Source: Polynucleobacter sp. AP-Kaivos-20-H2 (GTDB lineage: Bacteria; Pseudomonadota; Gammaproteobacteria; Burkholderiales; Burkholderiaceae). From it: a stretch of DNA of 64,000 bases. The stretch spans positions 729,902-793,901 of the forward strand of contig NZ_JACVOX010000001.1 in assembly GCF_018882215.1 (NCBI RefSeq), read 5' to 3'. A program made the position numbers and the translations under genes. How positions within the stretch are numbered: the stretch's first letter is position 1; each line of letters opens with the position of its first letter. Shown in pieces: positions 32,004 to 41,993 of this stretch. The notes below the pieces were generated by a model. The model saw only the letters and a program-made list of their open reading frames with translations. It was not told the origin of the DNA and ran no database searches.

Positions 32004-32249
32004 GTTAAGAGGGTCCGATCTTGCCTGATCCTCATCTTCTTTTTTATGCAGCTCTATTTCAATATCAGTAGTTGCATCAAGAGCGTTTTTATTTACAAAG
32101 CCTTTGGGAAATGTCTCCGGATTATTGGGATCCACAGATATCTTAATCGTAATTTCTCCTTCTGGACATACACTTTGATCGCCAAAAAAATCTTCAGATA
32201 CATTCGAGTCATTGAGAAAAAATGAGGTCCACAAATTCCTCTTAGTCAT
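31992..32249 (-). CDS. Hypothetical 85-residue protein
   Basis: I do not recognise this protein. AGGGG lies 6 bp before ATG 32249. The product is acidic and polar (ISVDPNNPETFPKGF, TTDIEIELHKKEDEDQA), with no signal peptide. Its stop codon lies within the trxB terminator stem, so the gene uses the same hairpin from the other side. It sits downstream of hppA on the same strand but behind hppA's own terminator. Confidence 0.6.
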   Translation of the reverse strand: MTKRNLWTSFFLNDSNVSEDFFGDQSVCPEGEITIKISVDPNNPETFPKGFVNKNALDATTDIEIELHKKEDEDQARSDPLNKNA

Positions 32250-32315
32250 AGAGCCCCTTTATAAATAAAATAGTAGTATTGCATTTAATAATTACCCAAA
32301 TAATTTGTGGACAAA

Positions 32316-32344
32316 CAAAACGCCTAGCAATGCTAGGCGTTTTG
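32316..32344 (-). terminator. Terminator of hppA
   Basis: Stem CAAAACGCCTAGC with GCTAGGCGTTTTG around AAT, symmetrical on both strands, 46 bp after the hppA stop. Its 17-bp core (32322-32338) equals that of the trxB terminator. Confidence 0.85.
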
Positions 32345-32389
32345 TTTGCTGCAGTCTGATTGCTACTGCATTTAATAACTACTCATTAC

Positions 32390-34450
32390 TTAACGAGAGA
32401 CCATTGGCAAGAGTGGCACGATGAGTAATGCCACGATGTTAATAATCTTAATGAGTGGGTTAACGGCAGGGCCCGCAGTATCTTTGTAGGGGTCGCCAAC
32501 GGTATCACCCGTCACTGCAGCTTTGTGAGCTTCAGAACCTTTACCGCCGAAGTGACCTTCTTCGATATATTTCTTCGCATTATCCCAAGCACCACCACCC
32601 GTACACATCGAGATCGCTACAAATAAGCCAGTCACGATAGTTCCCATGAGTAAGCCACCCAATGCTGCAGGTCCTAATAAGAGACCAACAACAACTGGGG
32701 CAACTACTGGCAAGAGGGAAGGAACGATCATTTCCTTAATAGCAGCAGAAGTCAGCATATCTACAGCTTTGCCGTACTCTGGCTTGGCAGTGCCTTCCAT
32801 AATTCCAGGGATATCGCGGAACTGACGGCGCACCTCTTCTACCACCGCACCAGCGCAACGACCTACCGCTTCCATCGCCATCGCACCAAACAAGTAAGGA
32901 ATCATGCCGCCAATAAAGAGGCCAATGATGACCATGTGATTGGACAAGTCAAAAGACACTTGTTGACCCATACCCTCTAAAGCATGGGTGTAGTCAGCAA
33001 AGAGTACGAGCGATGCCAAACCAGCTGAACCAATTGCATAGCCTTTAGTAACTGCCTTAGTAGTGTTGCCAACTGCATCCAATGGATCAGTAATATCGCG
33101 AACAGATTGTGGCAAGCCTGCCATCTCAGCAATACCACCGGCGTTATCGGTAATTGGACCATATGCATCAAGTGCCACCACAATGCCTGCCATGGACAAC
33201 ATGGCTGTTGCAGCAATCGCAATGCCATACAAACCAGCCAACCAATACGCCGCAAAAATCGCTGCACAAACAAAGAGCACTGGGTAAGCAGTTGACTTCA
33301 TCGAAATACCTAAGCCAGCAATGATGTTGGTGCCGTGACCTTTGGTTGAGGCTTCAGCAATATGTTGCACTGGCTTGAACTGGGTACCGGTGTAGTACTC
33401 GGTAATCCATACCAAACCTGCTGTCAGTAATAAGCCCACGACGGTTGATCCAAACAAGCGCCATTGGCTACCAAGAATACCTAGCGCATCGTCCGGCATG
33501 ATGAAGTTGGTTACGAAGTAGAAAGCAATCAGTGACAAACCACCAGCAATGATCAGGCCCTTATACAAAGCAGGCATCACATTTTTCATACCAGGTGTTG
33601 CCTTGACAAATGAGCAACCAATGATGGAGGCGATGATAGAAACGCCGCCCAGCACTAATGGATAAATAATCGCAGCCACTGGTGCGCTAGAAACCATTAA
33701 TGATCCCAGCACCATGGTTGCAATCAGCGTAACCGCGTAAGTTTCAAATAAATCTGCTGCCATACCTGCGCAGTCGCCAACGTTGTCGCCAACGTTATCA
33801 GCAATCACCGCAGGATTGCGTGGATCATCTTCTGGAATCCCAGCCTCAACCTTACCCACCAAGTCAGCGCCAACGTCTGCACCCTTAGTAAAGATGCCGC
33901 CACCTAAACGAGCAAAGATCGAAATCAAGGAAGAACCAAATGCCAAACCAATTAGGGGATGTAATACGGAAGAAAGATCTTGTCCAGCGCCAATCGATAC
34001 AAGGAACATAAAGAAGAGACCAACACCCAAGAGACCCAATCCAACTACCAACATGCCGGTAATGGCACCACCTTTGAATGCCACATTAAGCGCTTCGTTC
34101 ATACCCTTGGTAGCCGCTTCCGCTGTCCGCACGTTTGCGCGTACTGAGACATTCATACCAATAAAGCCGCAAGCACCAGAAAGCACAGCACCAATGACAA
34201 AGCCAATCGCGGTCGCAAAATCAAGGAAGAGCGCCATGAGAATGGCCAGAACCACCCCAACAACGGCAATCGTTTTATATTGGCGTGACAAATACGCTGC
34301 CGCCCCCTGCTGAATCGCCTCAGCAATTTCTTGCATTTTGGCATTGCCCGTACTTTGCTTCAAAATCCAGCCGCGCATCACAAAACCGTAAATCACGGCC
34401 AGGACACCGCATGCCAAGGCAAAATACAAGCCTAAAGTGACATTACTCAT
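32390..34450 (-). CDS. hppA: H+-translocating pyrophosphatase, K+-independent type
   Basis: This 686-residue membrane pyrophosphatase has about 16 helices. The substrate-site signatures are [39 protein letters not shown] and [15 protein letters not shown]. The residue that sets potassium dependence is Lys in [10 protein letters not shown] (Ala in K+-dependent enzymes), which points to the K+-independent proton pump class. It stores the energy of pyrophosphate as a proton gradient. It is divergent from soluble pyrophosphatase ppa. Confidence 0.95.
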   Translation of the reverse strand: MSNVTLGLYFALACGVLAVIYGFVMRGWILKQSTGNAKMQEIAEAIQQGAAAYLSRQYKTIAVVGVVLAILMALFLDFATAIGFVIGAVLSGACGFIGMNVSVRANVRTAEAATKGMNEALNVAFKGGAITGMLVVGLGLLGVGLFFMFLVSIGAGQDLSSVLHPLIGLAFGSSLISIFARLGGGIFTKGADVGADLVGKVEAGIPEDDPRNPAVIADNVGDNVGDCAGMAADLFETYAVTLIATMVLGSLMVSSAPVAAIIYPLVLGGVSIIASIIGCSFVKATPGMKNVMPALYKGLIIAGGLSLIAFYFVTNFIMPDDALGILGSQWRLFGSTVVGLLLTAGLVWITEYYTGTQFKPVQHIAEASTKGHGTNIIAGLGISMKSTAYPVLFVCAAIFAAYWLAGLYGIAIAATAMLSMAGIVVALDAYGPITDNAGGIAEMAGLPQSVRDITDPLDAVGNTTKAVTKGYAIGSAGLASLVLFADYTHALEGMGQQVSFDLSNHMVIIGLFIGGMIPYLFGAMAMEAVGRCAGAVVEEVRRQFRDIPGIMEGTAKPEYGKAVDMLTSAAIKEMIVPSLLPVVAPVVVGLLLGPAALGGLLMGTIVTGLFVAISMCTGGGAWDNAKKYIEEGHFGGKGSEAHKAAVTGDTVGDPYKDTAGPAVNPLIKIINIVALLIVPLLPMVSR

Positions 34451-34632
34451 GCTTGAACTCCCTAAAGTTAATCATTTGTTAATCTTTATTTTTTTGTATA
34501 ACCGCACTTAGGTAGACCTGGTTTCCGAAAGCTTTAAACTATGGTCTTTAAGCTGTATCAGTATGTAACAGAATCACCCCTGCTCACCCTTGAAAGGATC
34601 AGGGTATTTACTAATCATTATTCGGAGTATTT

Positions 34633-35169
34633 ATGAGTCTCGACAAAGTTAAGCCAGGTAAAAAGATCCCTGAAAGCTTCAACGTCATTATTGAAATCCC
34701 AATGAACGCTGATCCAGTGAAGTATGAAGTGGATAAAGAGTCTGGCGCAATTTTCGTTGACCGTTTTATGGGTACTGCAATGCACTACCCATGTAACTAC
34801 GGATACATCAATAAAACGATTGCCGGTGATGGCGACCCTGTTGATGTTCTCGTAATTACTCCATTCCCACTCATTCCAGGTGTTGTTGTTAGCTGCCGCG
34901 CAATTGGCGTATTGCAAATGGAAGATGAAGGCGGTGAAGATGCTAAGTTACTGGCCGTTCCAGAAGACAAAATTTTGCCTATCTATACACACTGGCAAAA
35001 ACCAGAAGATATGAACCCATTGCGCTTGAATCAAATTCAACACTTCTTCGAGCACTACAAAGATCTCGAACAAGGTAAATGGGTAAAAGTGAGAGGTTGG
35101 GGTGGTGTTGCTGATGCTCATAAAGAAATTCTTGAAGGCATCGAGCGCTACAACAAAGAGAGCAAGTAA
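34633..35169 (+). CDS. ppa: Inorganic pyrophosphatase (family I)
   Basis: This 178-residue soluble enzyme hydrolyses pyrophosphate to phosphate. The metal-binding signature DGDPVDVLV is present near residue 66, with earlier [10 protein letters not shown] and late [16 protein letters not shown] lies 9 bp before ATG. The facing hppA gene codes for the membrane enzyme that uses the same substrate, so the two draw on one pyrophosphate pool. Confidence 0.97.
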   Translation: MSLDKVKPGKKIPESFNVIIEIPMNADPVKYEVDKESGAIFVDRFMGTAMHYPCNYGYINKTIAGDGDPVDVLVITPFPLIPGVVVSCRAIGVLQMEDEGGEDAKLLAVPEDKILPIYTHWQKPEDMNPLRLNQIQHFFEHYKDLEQGKWVKVRGWGGVADAHKEILEGIERYNKESK

Positions 35170-35200
35170 TTTTTTTATTGAAAAGGCTTTGTGATTCGGA

Positions 35201-36820
35201 GTGAGCACGCAGAAAATTGCCTTAGCCCAAATCAACCCATTACTGGGTGATTTGGCTGGCAACGCGCAACTCATTCACAAAGCCGCTCTAGATGCCTACT
35301 CGCAAGGCGCCAAACTCGTAGTCACCCCTGAGCTTTCGCTCACCGGCTATCCCCCAGAAGACTTACTCCTCCGCCCTGCTTTTATTGAAGCGGCGAAATT
35401 AGAGCTCGAGCTCTTAATGAAAGAGTTAGCTCAGTACTCCGATCTGATAGTCATCGTCGGCCACCCCAAACTATCATCCGTAGGTTTGCAAAACTACGCA
35501 TCTGTTTTACAAAACGGCAAAGTCATTGCGGGCTACGCAAAACAAGAATTACCTAACCATGAAGTATTTGACGAAGTTCGTTACTTCGTACCTGGTAATC
35601 AAGCTTGTGTTTTTGAATGCGAAGGTGTTCGCTATGGATTGATCTTGTGTGAAGACGCTTGGCACGCAGGTCCCGCCAAACAATCTCATGCTGCTGGCGC
35701 ACAAGTATTGTTGGTCCCCAACGCCTCTCCTTACCACCTGCAAAAAGAAGCCTTGCGCATTGAAGTGCTCCGTGGGCATATTGCACAAACCAAAATACCA
35801 CTAGCTTACGTCAACGCTGTTGGCGGTCAGGATGAATTGGTTTTTGATGGCGGCTCATTTGCATTAAATAGTGATGGCAAAGTCGTGATGGCCATGCCTC
35901 AGTTTGAAACCGGCCTAGGTCTTGTTACCGTGACAGCAACTGGCGAGCTAGAAAAAGGTCTGATCACCCCACCCCAATCTGTTGAGGCTCAGGCTTATCA
36001 AGCGCTGGTTTTGGGTGTACGTGACTATGTCACTAAAAATCGCTTCCCTGGCGTGATTATTGGCCTATCTGGCGGCGTAGATTCAGCCTTGGTATTGGCA
36101 ATTGCTGTGGATGCCTTAGGTGCTGCTAAGGTACGCACCGTCATGATGGCCTCTCGCTATACCGCCGATATCTCTTGGATTGATGCACGGGAGATGGCCC
36201 AGAACTTAGGCGTGCAATACGACGAGATTCCGATTAGCGGACCAGTAGATGCTTTAGAGGCTTCTCTAGCCGAGCAATTTGCCGGTTTAAAAGTAGATGC
36301 TACCGAAGAGAATATTCAGGCACGCGTGCGTGGCACTCTGCTGATGGCTCTATCTAATAAAACAGGTCGACTTGTTTTGACTACCGGCAACAAGAGCGAA
36401 ATGGCAGTAGGCTACTGCACACTCTATGGCGATATGGCGGGTGGCTTTGCAGTCATTAAAGATATCGCTAAGACTTTGGTGTATCGCTTATGCGCCTATC
36501 GTAATAGTATTGCGCCAGTCATTCCGGAGCGAATTCTGACCCGCGCACCTTCGGCAGAGTTACGTCCAGACCAAAAAGATCAGGATAACCTGCCCTCTTA
36601 TGAAGTGCTGGATGGCATTGTTGAGCTCTATATGGAGCAAAACCAATCAATTGCCCAAATCATTGCTGCAGGCTTTGATGCTGAGAGCGTAGAAAAAGTG
36701 ACTCGCTTGATCAAGCTTAATGAATATAAGCGTCGCCAAGCCCCGCCGGGGGTTCGCGTAACCACTCGCGCCTTTGGCCGCGATTGGCGCTACCCCATTA
36801 CCTCCCAATTTAGAGCCTAG
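35201..36820 (+). CDS. nadE: Glutamine-dependent NAD+ synthase
   Basis: This 539-residue two-domain enzyme makes NAD+ from deamido-NAD+. The N-terminal nitrilase-type glutaminase has Glu in TPELSLTGYPPEDL, Lys in KQELPNHEVFDE and Cys in GLILCEDAWH. The C-terminal synthetase has the PP-loop GLSGGVDSALVLAIA and TTGNKSEMAVGY. The start is GTG with CGGA upstream. It follows ppa by 31 bp and may share its transcript; NadE releases pyrophosphate that Ppa clears. Confidence 0.96.
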   Translation: MSTQKIALAQINPLLGDLAGNAQLIHKAALDAYSQGAKLVVTPELSLTGYPPEDLLLRPAFIEAAKLELELLMKELAQYSDLIVIVGHPKLSSVGLQNYASVLQNGKVIAGYAKQELPNHEVFDEVRYFVPGNQACVFECEGVRYGLILCEDAWHAGPAKQSHAAGAQVLLVPNASPYHLQKEALRIEVLRGHIAQTKIPLAYVNAVGGQDELVFDGGSFALNSDGKVVMAMPQFETGLGLVTVTATGELEKGLITPPQSVEAQAYQALVLGVRDYVTKNRFPGVIIGLSGGVDSALVLAIAVDALGAAKVRTVMMASRYTADISWIDAREMAQNLGVQYDEIPISGPVDALEASLAEQFAGLKVDATEENIQARVRGTLLMALSNKTGRLVLTTGNKSEMAVGYCTLYGDMAGGFAVIKDIAKTLVYRLCAYRNSIAPVIPERILTRAPSAELRPDQKDQDNLPSYEVLDGIVELYMEQNQSIAQIIAAGFDAESVEKVTRLIKLNEYKRRQAPPGVRVTTRAFGRDWRYPITSQFRA

Positions 36821-36881
36821 AACGCTCAGCGGGTCGGTTTTTGGTATTTCAGAACAGATCTAGGTATGATTAGTGCATTAG

Positions 36882-37229
<348 letters not shown>

Positions 37230-37263
37230 TTCAACGAATTAAACCTGCGAACCTCTCAGGCCA

Positions 37264-38286
37264 TCAACGTAGCTGAGAGTCAGTAGAGGTTGGAGGAGCT
37301 GGAGGCTGAATAATTTCAGCCGGCTCCAAAATGATTGTCTTGCTACTAGTGTTACTAATGCGAACCTTCGCGCCCTGGTAATACAAATCCACTTGTTTTA
37401 AACCGCCAGTAAGCACCTTCAATGGCGGCTTGCCATTAACACTCGCACCAACTCCTGGCTCTAGAGTTTTATTTTGGGTCTTTCCGTTAGCATCCACTAC
37501 ACACACTGTTTGGGCGGTCCTTGATTGCAGATAAACCATATTACCCGCTTTTTTAGGGGCTTCAGGCCTGAAATTGAGCGCGGATGCATCTTCAGGCGGG
37601 CATTCCGCCGTAACCGCTACTGGAGTTGGCTCTGGTGCTGATGCTGGAGCTGGCTTAGTTTCTGTCACAGGCTCTACTGGCGCATTTGCTGGCGTAGGCT
37701 CTTGTGCTACTTCTTGAATAACCACCACTTTCTCTTTAACCGGTTCAGGAAAAAATAGGGGGCGCAAGTTCACTACAGAGAAAATCACGGCCGCGCCAAT
37801 TGCCAACAGTAAGAATAATTTCTTTTTAGGATTTGCAGAAGCCGCTGACTTCACTCGATAGTCAACAACACTGTCTGGAATTTTATTAACGTTACTCTTC
37901 TGAGGTTTTTGTTTTGCAGTCGCTGCTGGTGCAGTTTCTTTTTCTTCTTTGGCGCTCTCAGTCTTTGCCTTATTTTCTTCCGCAGAAGCTTTTGTCTCCC
38001 CCTGCAATTTCTCCTCAACATCACTCGCTTTAACAGGTTGCGCGACACCAGAAAAAACAAATGCCTCTTCAGGTGCGAGCTTAAGTAAGCCAGCTACTTT
38101 TTTTGCTGCTGTGAATTTCACTTGATCACCGTAGAAAGAGCTGGTCTCACCATTTTCAATCTGCTCAATTTGGCGAACAGAAAGGCAAGCCATTCCCGAA
38201 AGATCTTTCGTGCTGAGGTCAAGGCTTTCTCTGGCCTTAGTAAATGCCTCTTTGCGAATCTCGGGAAGTTTGACCGGTTTATTCAC
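37264..38286 (-). CDS. RodZ-like HTH membrane protein
   Basis: This 340-residue protein has an N-terminal Cro-like helix-turn-helix (about residues 8-70) and an Ala/Glu/Lys-rich linker. One membrane helix (KKLFLLLAIGAAVIFSVV, about 155-172) precedes a Pro-rich periplasmic linker and a C-terminal beta domain resembling DUF4115. This is the RodZ layout, tying MreB to the envelope, but the HTH differs from classic RodZ, so the name is held back. It is convergent to glnB, with the stop-to-stop gap holding no strong terminator. Confidence 0.7.
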   Translation of the reverse strand: MNKPVKLPEIRKEAFTKARESLDLSTKDLSGMACLSVRQIEQIENGETSSFYGDQVKFTAAKKVAGLLKLAPEEAFVFSGVAQPVKASDVEEKLQGETKASAEENKAKTESAKEEKETAPAATAKQKPQKSNVNKIPDSVVDYRVKSAASANPKKKLFLLLAIGAAVIFSVVNLRPLFFPEPVKEKVVVIQEVAQEPTPANAPVEPVTETKPAPASAPEPTPVAVTAECPPEDASALNFRPEAPKKAGNMVYLQSRTAQTVCVVDANGKTQNKTLEPGVGASVNGKPPLKVLTGGLKQVDLYYQGAKVRISNTSSKTIILEPAEIIQPPAPPTSTDSQLR

Positions 38287-38363
38287 TGCGCAGCAACGAT
38301 CTCATGTGGAATTAATAAGGTGATAATAATACCAAACTGGAGTAATGGTGATTAGCCACAAAG

Positions 38364-39002
38364 CTAGTGATTTAATGGGTGATTATCAAGGTTAGATTCA
38401 AGGTACTTCCTCACCAACTCCTGAAGAGAATCAGCATGCATTTTGTCCATCACCCGAGCCTTGTGCACCTTAATGGTGGCATCAGTGGTTCCTAGTTTTA
38501 CGGCAATATCCTTGTTTAGGAGACCCTTAATAAGCCATCCACATACCTCACGCTCTCTAGGAGTGAGGCTTTCGTAGTCCTTCTTAGCTTCAACATCCAG
38601 AGAAACGCGCTTCAACTGACGGCTATCAAAGTCAATTGCGTCTGCCACGGCCTTTAGTAGCTCCTCTAAATTAAATGGCTTGAATAAGAAATCTAGTGCG
38701 CCCCGCTTAAGGCCTTGAACGATTTGATGGGGATGACTTTGACCGCTCACAAATACGATAGGAGTCTTGCGACCTAACTTCTGGAGTTTTTCTTGTAAAT
38801 CAAGGCCGGTCATATCCGGCATCTGCATATCTAACAAGATGACAGCTGGAGATACCGGAACTGATTTCTCCAAGAAAACGGTGGCAGATGCATAGTCATC
38901 GACGAGATAACCTAATTCACGCAACATTCTCGAGAGGGAAACGCGCATGGATTCATCGTCGTCAATTAGGTATATATGGCCGACTTTAGTCATTGAATTC
39001 AA
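38364..39002 (-). CDS. FixJ/NarL-type response regulator, orphan
   Basis: This 212-residue protein has a receiver domain with DDDES near residue 13, phospho-acceptor Asp in VILLDMQMPDMTG (about 58), Ser/Thr in FVSGQSHP and Lys in FLFKPF. A LuxR-type HTH follows (LTPREREVCGWLIKGLLNKDIA, KVHKARVMDKM). It resembles FixJ/TtrR types. No histidine kinase gene lies nearby, so its partner is elsewhere. Target and signal are unknown. Two dyads lie upstream. Confidence 0.88.
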   Translation of the reverse strand: MNSMTKVGHIYLIDDDESMRVSLSRMLRELGYLVDDYASATVFLEKSVPVSPAVILLDMQMPDMTGLDLQEKLQKLGRKTPIVFVSGQSHPHQIVQGLKRGALDFLFKPFNLEELLKAVADAIDFDSRQLKRVSLDVEAKKDYESLTPREREVCGWLIKGLLNKDIAVKLGTTDATIKVHKARVMDKMHADSLQELVRKYLESNLDNHPLNH

Positions 39003-39051
39003 AGGAAAAAGTGATTGATGACTTAATGTACTGCAGCCTCTTTTACTAAGC

Positions 39052-39084
39052 TATTAGCTCCTTAGCTAATATTTAGATCTAAAT
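39052..39084. promoter_or_regulatory. Two adjacent dyads between response regulator and ilvD
   Basis: TATTAGC/GCTAATA with a 6-bp centre (39052-39071) touches the perfect 14-bp palindrome ATTTAGATCTAAAT (39071-39084). They lie 50-80 bp before the regulator start and could bind it or another factor. Confidence 0.4.
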
Positions 39085-39222
39085 CAATGATTTCATTGGC
39101 ATTTTCATACTGCAGTGCAACATTTGTAGCAATTAATATGAGCTCATCGATCTAGAGCACCCTTAACCCATCTCACGGCACAATAGAGCCTTTCGACACA
39201 AACCTTTTCTGGAGTAATAAGC

Positions 39223-40914
39223 ATGAAACGCCTTAATGAACGCTCGCGCATGGTCACCGAAGGGGTCGCTCGCGCACCTAATCGTTCGATGTATTACGCA
39301 ATGGGTTACGAAGAAAAGGATTTCGTAAAGCCGATGGTTGGCGTTGCGAACGGCCACTCCACTATTACCCCCTGTAATAGTGGTTTACAAAAATTAGCCG
39401 ATGCTGCTGTTGAAGCTCTAGAAGCAGCCGGTGCAAAAGCACAAGTATTCGGTACACCAACTGTTTCCGATGGCATCGGCATGGGCACTGAGGGCATGAA
39501 GTACTCCCTCGTCTCACGTGAAGTGATTGCTGATAGCATTGAAGTGTGTGTAAATGGTCTTTGGCAAGATGGTGTTGTCGTCATTGGTGGTTGCGATAAA
39601 AACATGCCAGGCGGCATGATGGCCTTAGCCCGCACTAATGTGCCCGGCATCTATGTCTATGGCGGCACGATTAAACCAGGCCATTACAAGGGCAAGGAAC
39701 TCAATATTGTTTCTGCATTTGAGGCAGTTGGTGAATTTACTTCCGGTCGATTGAGTGAAGAAGATTTAAAGGGTGTTGAACAGCATGCCTGTCCAGGTAG
39801 CGGCTCTTGTGGCGGCATGTACACCGCAAACACCATGAGCTCCTCATTTGAGGCTTTGGGCATGAGCTTGCCCTACTCCTCTACGATGGCGAACGTTGAT
39901 GCTGAAAAAGTAGCGAGTGCTGCCGAATCAGCGCGCGTACTGGTTGAAGCAGTCAAAAATAACTTGCGTCCCCGTGACATCATCACCAAGAAGTCCATTG
40001 AGAACGCTGTCAGTGTGATCATGGCAGTTGGTGGATCCACAAATGCAGTATTGCATTTCTTGGCCATCACCAGCGCAGCTGAAATCGACTGGACGATTGA
40101 TGACTTTGAGCGTATTCGTAAACGCGTTCCTGTGATCGTGGATATGAAACCATCTGGTACTTATCTTGCAACTGACTTGCATCAAGCCGGCGGCATTCCA
40201 CAAGTAATGAAGATTTTGCTTGATGGCGGATTGCTCCACGGTGACTGCATGACCATTACCGGCAAGACAATCGCTGAAGTACTAAAAGATGTTCCGTCAG
40301 TACCGCGCGCTGATCAAAAAGTGATTCGCACCTTAGATAATCCTTTGTACAAACAAGGTCACTTGGCAATCTTGAAGGGCAATATTTCTCCAGAGGGTTG
40401 TGTCGCCAAGATTACTGGCCTTAAGAATCCTTCGATCACTGGTCCAGCTCGTGTGTTTGATTCTGAAGACGACGCCATGGCAGCCATCATGGCGCAGAAG
40501 ATCAAGGATGGTGACATTGTTGTGATTCGTTATGAAGGTCCTAAAGGCGGCCCAGGGATGCGTGAGATGCTTGCACCAACCTCTGCTCTTGTTGGACAAG
40601 GTCTAGGTGAGTCTGTAGGCCTCATCACTGATGGCCGCTTCTCTGGTGGCACCTGGGGTATGGTTGTGGGTCACGTAGCTCCTGAAGCCTACGTAGGTGG
40701 CACGATTGCCCTCATTCATGAAGGCGACTCGGTAACGATTGACGCCCATCAACTACTGATTCAATTGAACGTTGATGAAGCAGAAATTGCGAAGCGTCGC
40801 GCAGCTTGGGTGCAACCTAAGCCACGCTATACGCGCGGCCTACTGGCTAAATATGCTCGCCTTGCAAGCACTGCAAGTAAAGGCGCGGTAACTGACTTGA
40901 ACTTGGGGGACTAA
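39223..40914 (+). CDS. ilvD: Dihydroxy-acid dehydratase
   Basis: This 563-residue enzyme makes the 2-oxo acids of isoleucine and valine and is part of branched-chain amino acid and pantothenate synthesis. IlvD signatures [11 protein letters not shown] and [18 protein letters not shown] hold two of the iron-sulfur cysteines, with a late [29 protein letters not shown] precedes the ATG by 10 bp. Full-length and closed by a strong terminator. Confidence 0.97.
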   Translation: MKRLNERSRMVTEGVARAPNRSMYYAMGYEEKDFVKPMVGVANGHSTITPCNSGLQKLADAAVEALEAAGAKAQVFGTPTVSDGIGMGTEGMKYSLVSREVIADSIEVCVNGLWQDGVVVIGGCDKNMPGGMMALARTNVPGIYVYGGTIKPGHYKGKELNIVSAFEAVGEFTSGRLSEEDLKGVEQHACPGSGSCGGMYTANTMSSSFEALGMSLPYSSTMANVDAEKVASAAESARVLVEAVKNNLRPRDIITKKSIENAVSVIMAVGGSTNAVLHFLAITSAAEIDWTIDDFERIRKRVPVIVDMKPSGTYLATDLHQAGGIPQVMKILLDGGLLHGDCMTITGKTIAEVLKDVPSVPRADQKVIRTLDNPLYKQGHLAILKGNISPEGCVAKITGLKNPSITGPARVFDSEDDAMAAIMAQKIKDGDIVVIRYEGPKGGPGMREMLAPTSALVGQGLGESVGLITDGRFSGGTWGMVVGHVAPEAYVGGTIALIHEGDSVTIDAHQLLIQLNVDEAEIAKRRAAWVQPKPRYTRGLLAKYARLASTASKGAVTDLNLGD

Positions 40915-40939
40915 GTTAATAAAGTAAGAGCCTTAAAAG

Positions 40940-40970
40940 AAAAAGCCCCTAGGTAAAACTAGGGGCTTTT
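40940..40970. terminator. Terminator of ilvD
   Basis: AGCCCCTAG pairs with CTAGGGGCT around GTAAAA, with A-run before and seven T after. It could also end the copper-operon transcript from the other strand. Confidence 0.92.
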
Positions 40971-41000
40971 TTTATTACATCTACCAATCAATCTAATGAC

Positions 41001-41477
41001 TTAGTGCTTCATGGCTCCAGCACCCATTGCATTGACTGGCATCTTCACTTCGACATCACCTGCTTTAGCAAACTTTAGCTTTACAGGGACTGTTTCACCT
41101 GCAGCTAATGGAGCTTTAATGTTGATAAACATTAAGTGCAAGCCGCCAGGCTTTAATTCAACAGCACCACCCGCTGGCACAGCAATATCTTTTACCTGAC
41201 GCATCTTCATGACATTGCCCTCCATTGCCATCTCGTGGAGCTGCACTTCACCTGCAACAGGTGAGCTAGCCGAGATCAATTGATCGGCAGCGCCCTTATT
41301 TTCAATCTTCATAAAGCCGCCGGCTACCTGCTGGCCAGGAACTGTAGCACGGGTATAGGCATCTTCAATCTTGATAGCGTTAGTAGTGACAGTTTTGGAA
41401 ACGTTTTGTGCCCATGCCGATCCTACTAAAGCCATTCCTGCAGCAGTACATATTGTTAATAATAATTTTGTCTTCAT
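41001..41477 (-). CDS. PCu(A)C-type periplasmic copper chaperone
   Basis: This 158-residue secreted protein has signal peptide up to AWA (about residue 23). The copper-binding motif is visible: His and Met in LHEMAMEGNVMKM, then His-Leu-Met in GGLHLMFI, the H-x-M pattern of the family. It carries Cu(I) in the periplasm, often to cytochrome oxidase. It is last in a five-gene one-strand run. Confidence 0.92.
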   Translation of the reverse strand: MKTKLLLTICTAAGMALVGSAWAQNVSKTVTTNAIKIEDAYTRATVPGQQVAGGFMKIENKGAADQLISASSPVAGEVQLHEMAMEGNVMKMRQVKDIAVPAGGAVELKPGGLHLMFINIKAPLAAGETVPVKLKFAKAGDVEVKMPVNAMGAGAMKH

Positions 41478-41516
41478 ATCTCTATTCTCCCGGTAATTGA
41501 AAAGCGATTCATTTAA

Positions 41517-41993
41517 TTATGGTTTAACTATCAAAGCTTTTTGTAATTGCTGAAAGTCTACTAAGCCTGTTTTTCTGGTAGCTTTGCCATTTTTATCGAT
41601 CACTATGGTTGTCGGTGTTTCACCATGCCATTTAGGATCGATTTCATAGCGCAGGCGCTCATCAAAAGGCGCTGCGACATAATAATTATTGGCCTTATCT
41701 AGATTTGCTTTGCTCAACATTTTTTTCATCGACTCAATTGAGACATCATCAACCTGAATAAAAACTACTTTAGCACTTGGATTGTTTTTAATAAAAAGAC
41801 CCCACTGCGGCATCTCTTTAACGCAGGATGGACAAGTCACGCCCCAAAAATTAATAGCCAGAGGTCCACTATTTGCAGCTTTGATGATGGATTTCCAATC
41901 TCCCGCCTGATAAGGCTTCAGAGAAACCGGGTCGGCAAAGGCAAGTCCAGTCATTGATAAGGCGAAAATAAAAATAAGCCAATATCTTCTCAT
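41517..41993 (-). CDS. TlpA-like periplasmic thioredoxin
   Basis: This 158-residue protein has signal peptide MRRYWLIFIFALSMTGLAFA and thioredoxin fold with active pair CPSC (NFWGVTCPSCVKEMPQWG). The cis-Pro region is ETPTTIVIDKNG. TlpA-type proteins reduce cysteines of copper-binding proteins such as Sco and CoxB. Its ATG overlaps the upstream stop by 4 bp. It likely keeps the Cys-rich propeller protein or the copper chaperone reduced. Confidence 0.88.
   Translation of the reverse strand: MRRYWLIFIFALSMTGLAFADPVSLKPYQAGDWKSIIKAANSGPLAINFWGVTCPSCVKEMPQWGLFIKNNPSAKVVFIQVDDVSIESMKKMLSKANLDKANNYYVAAPFDERLRYEIDPKWHGETPTTIVIDKNGKATRKTGLVDFQQLQKALIVKP

Noticed and set aside
33783..34313. Open frame of 176 codons on the plus strand inside hppA
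   Set aside because: It is antisense to a clearly conserved gene; its composition (Pro/Thr/Ala-rich) mirrors hppA codons and has no ribosome site or family.
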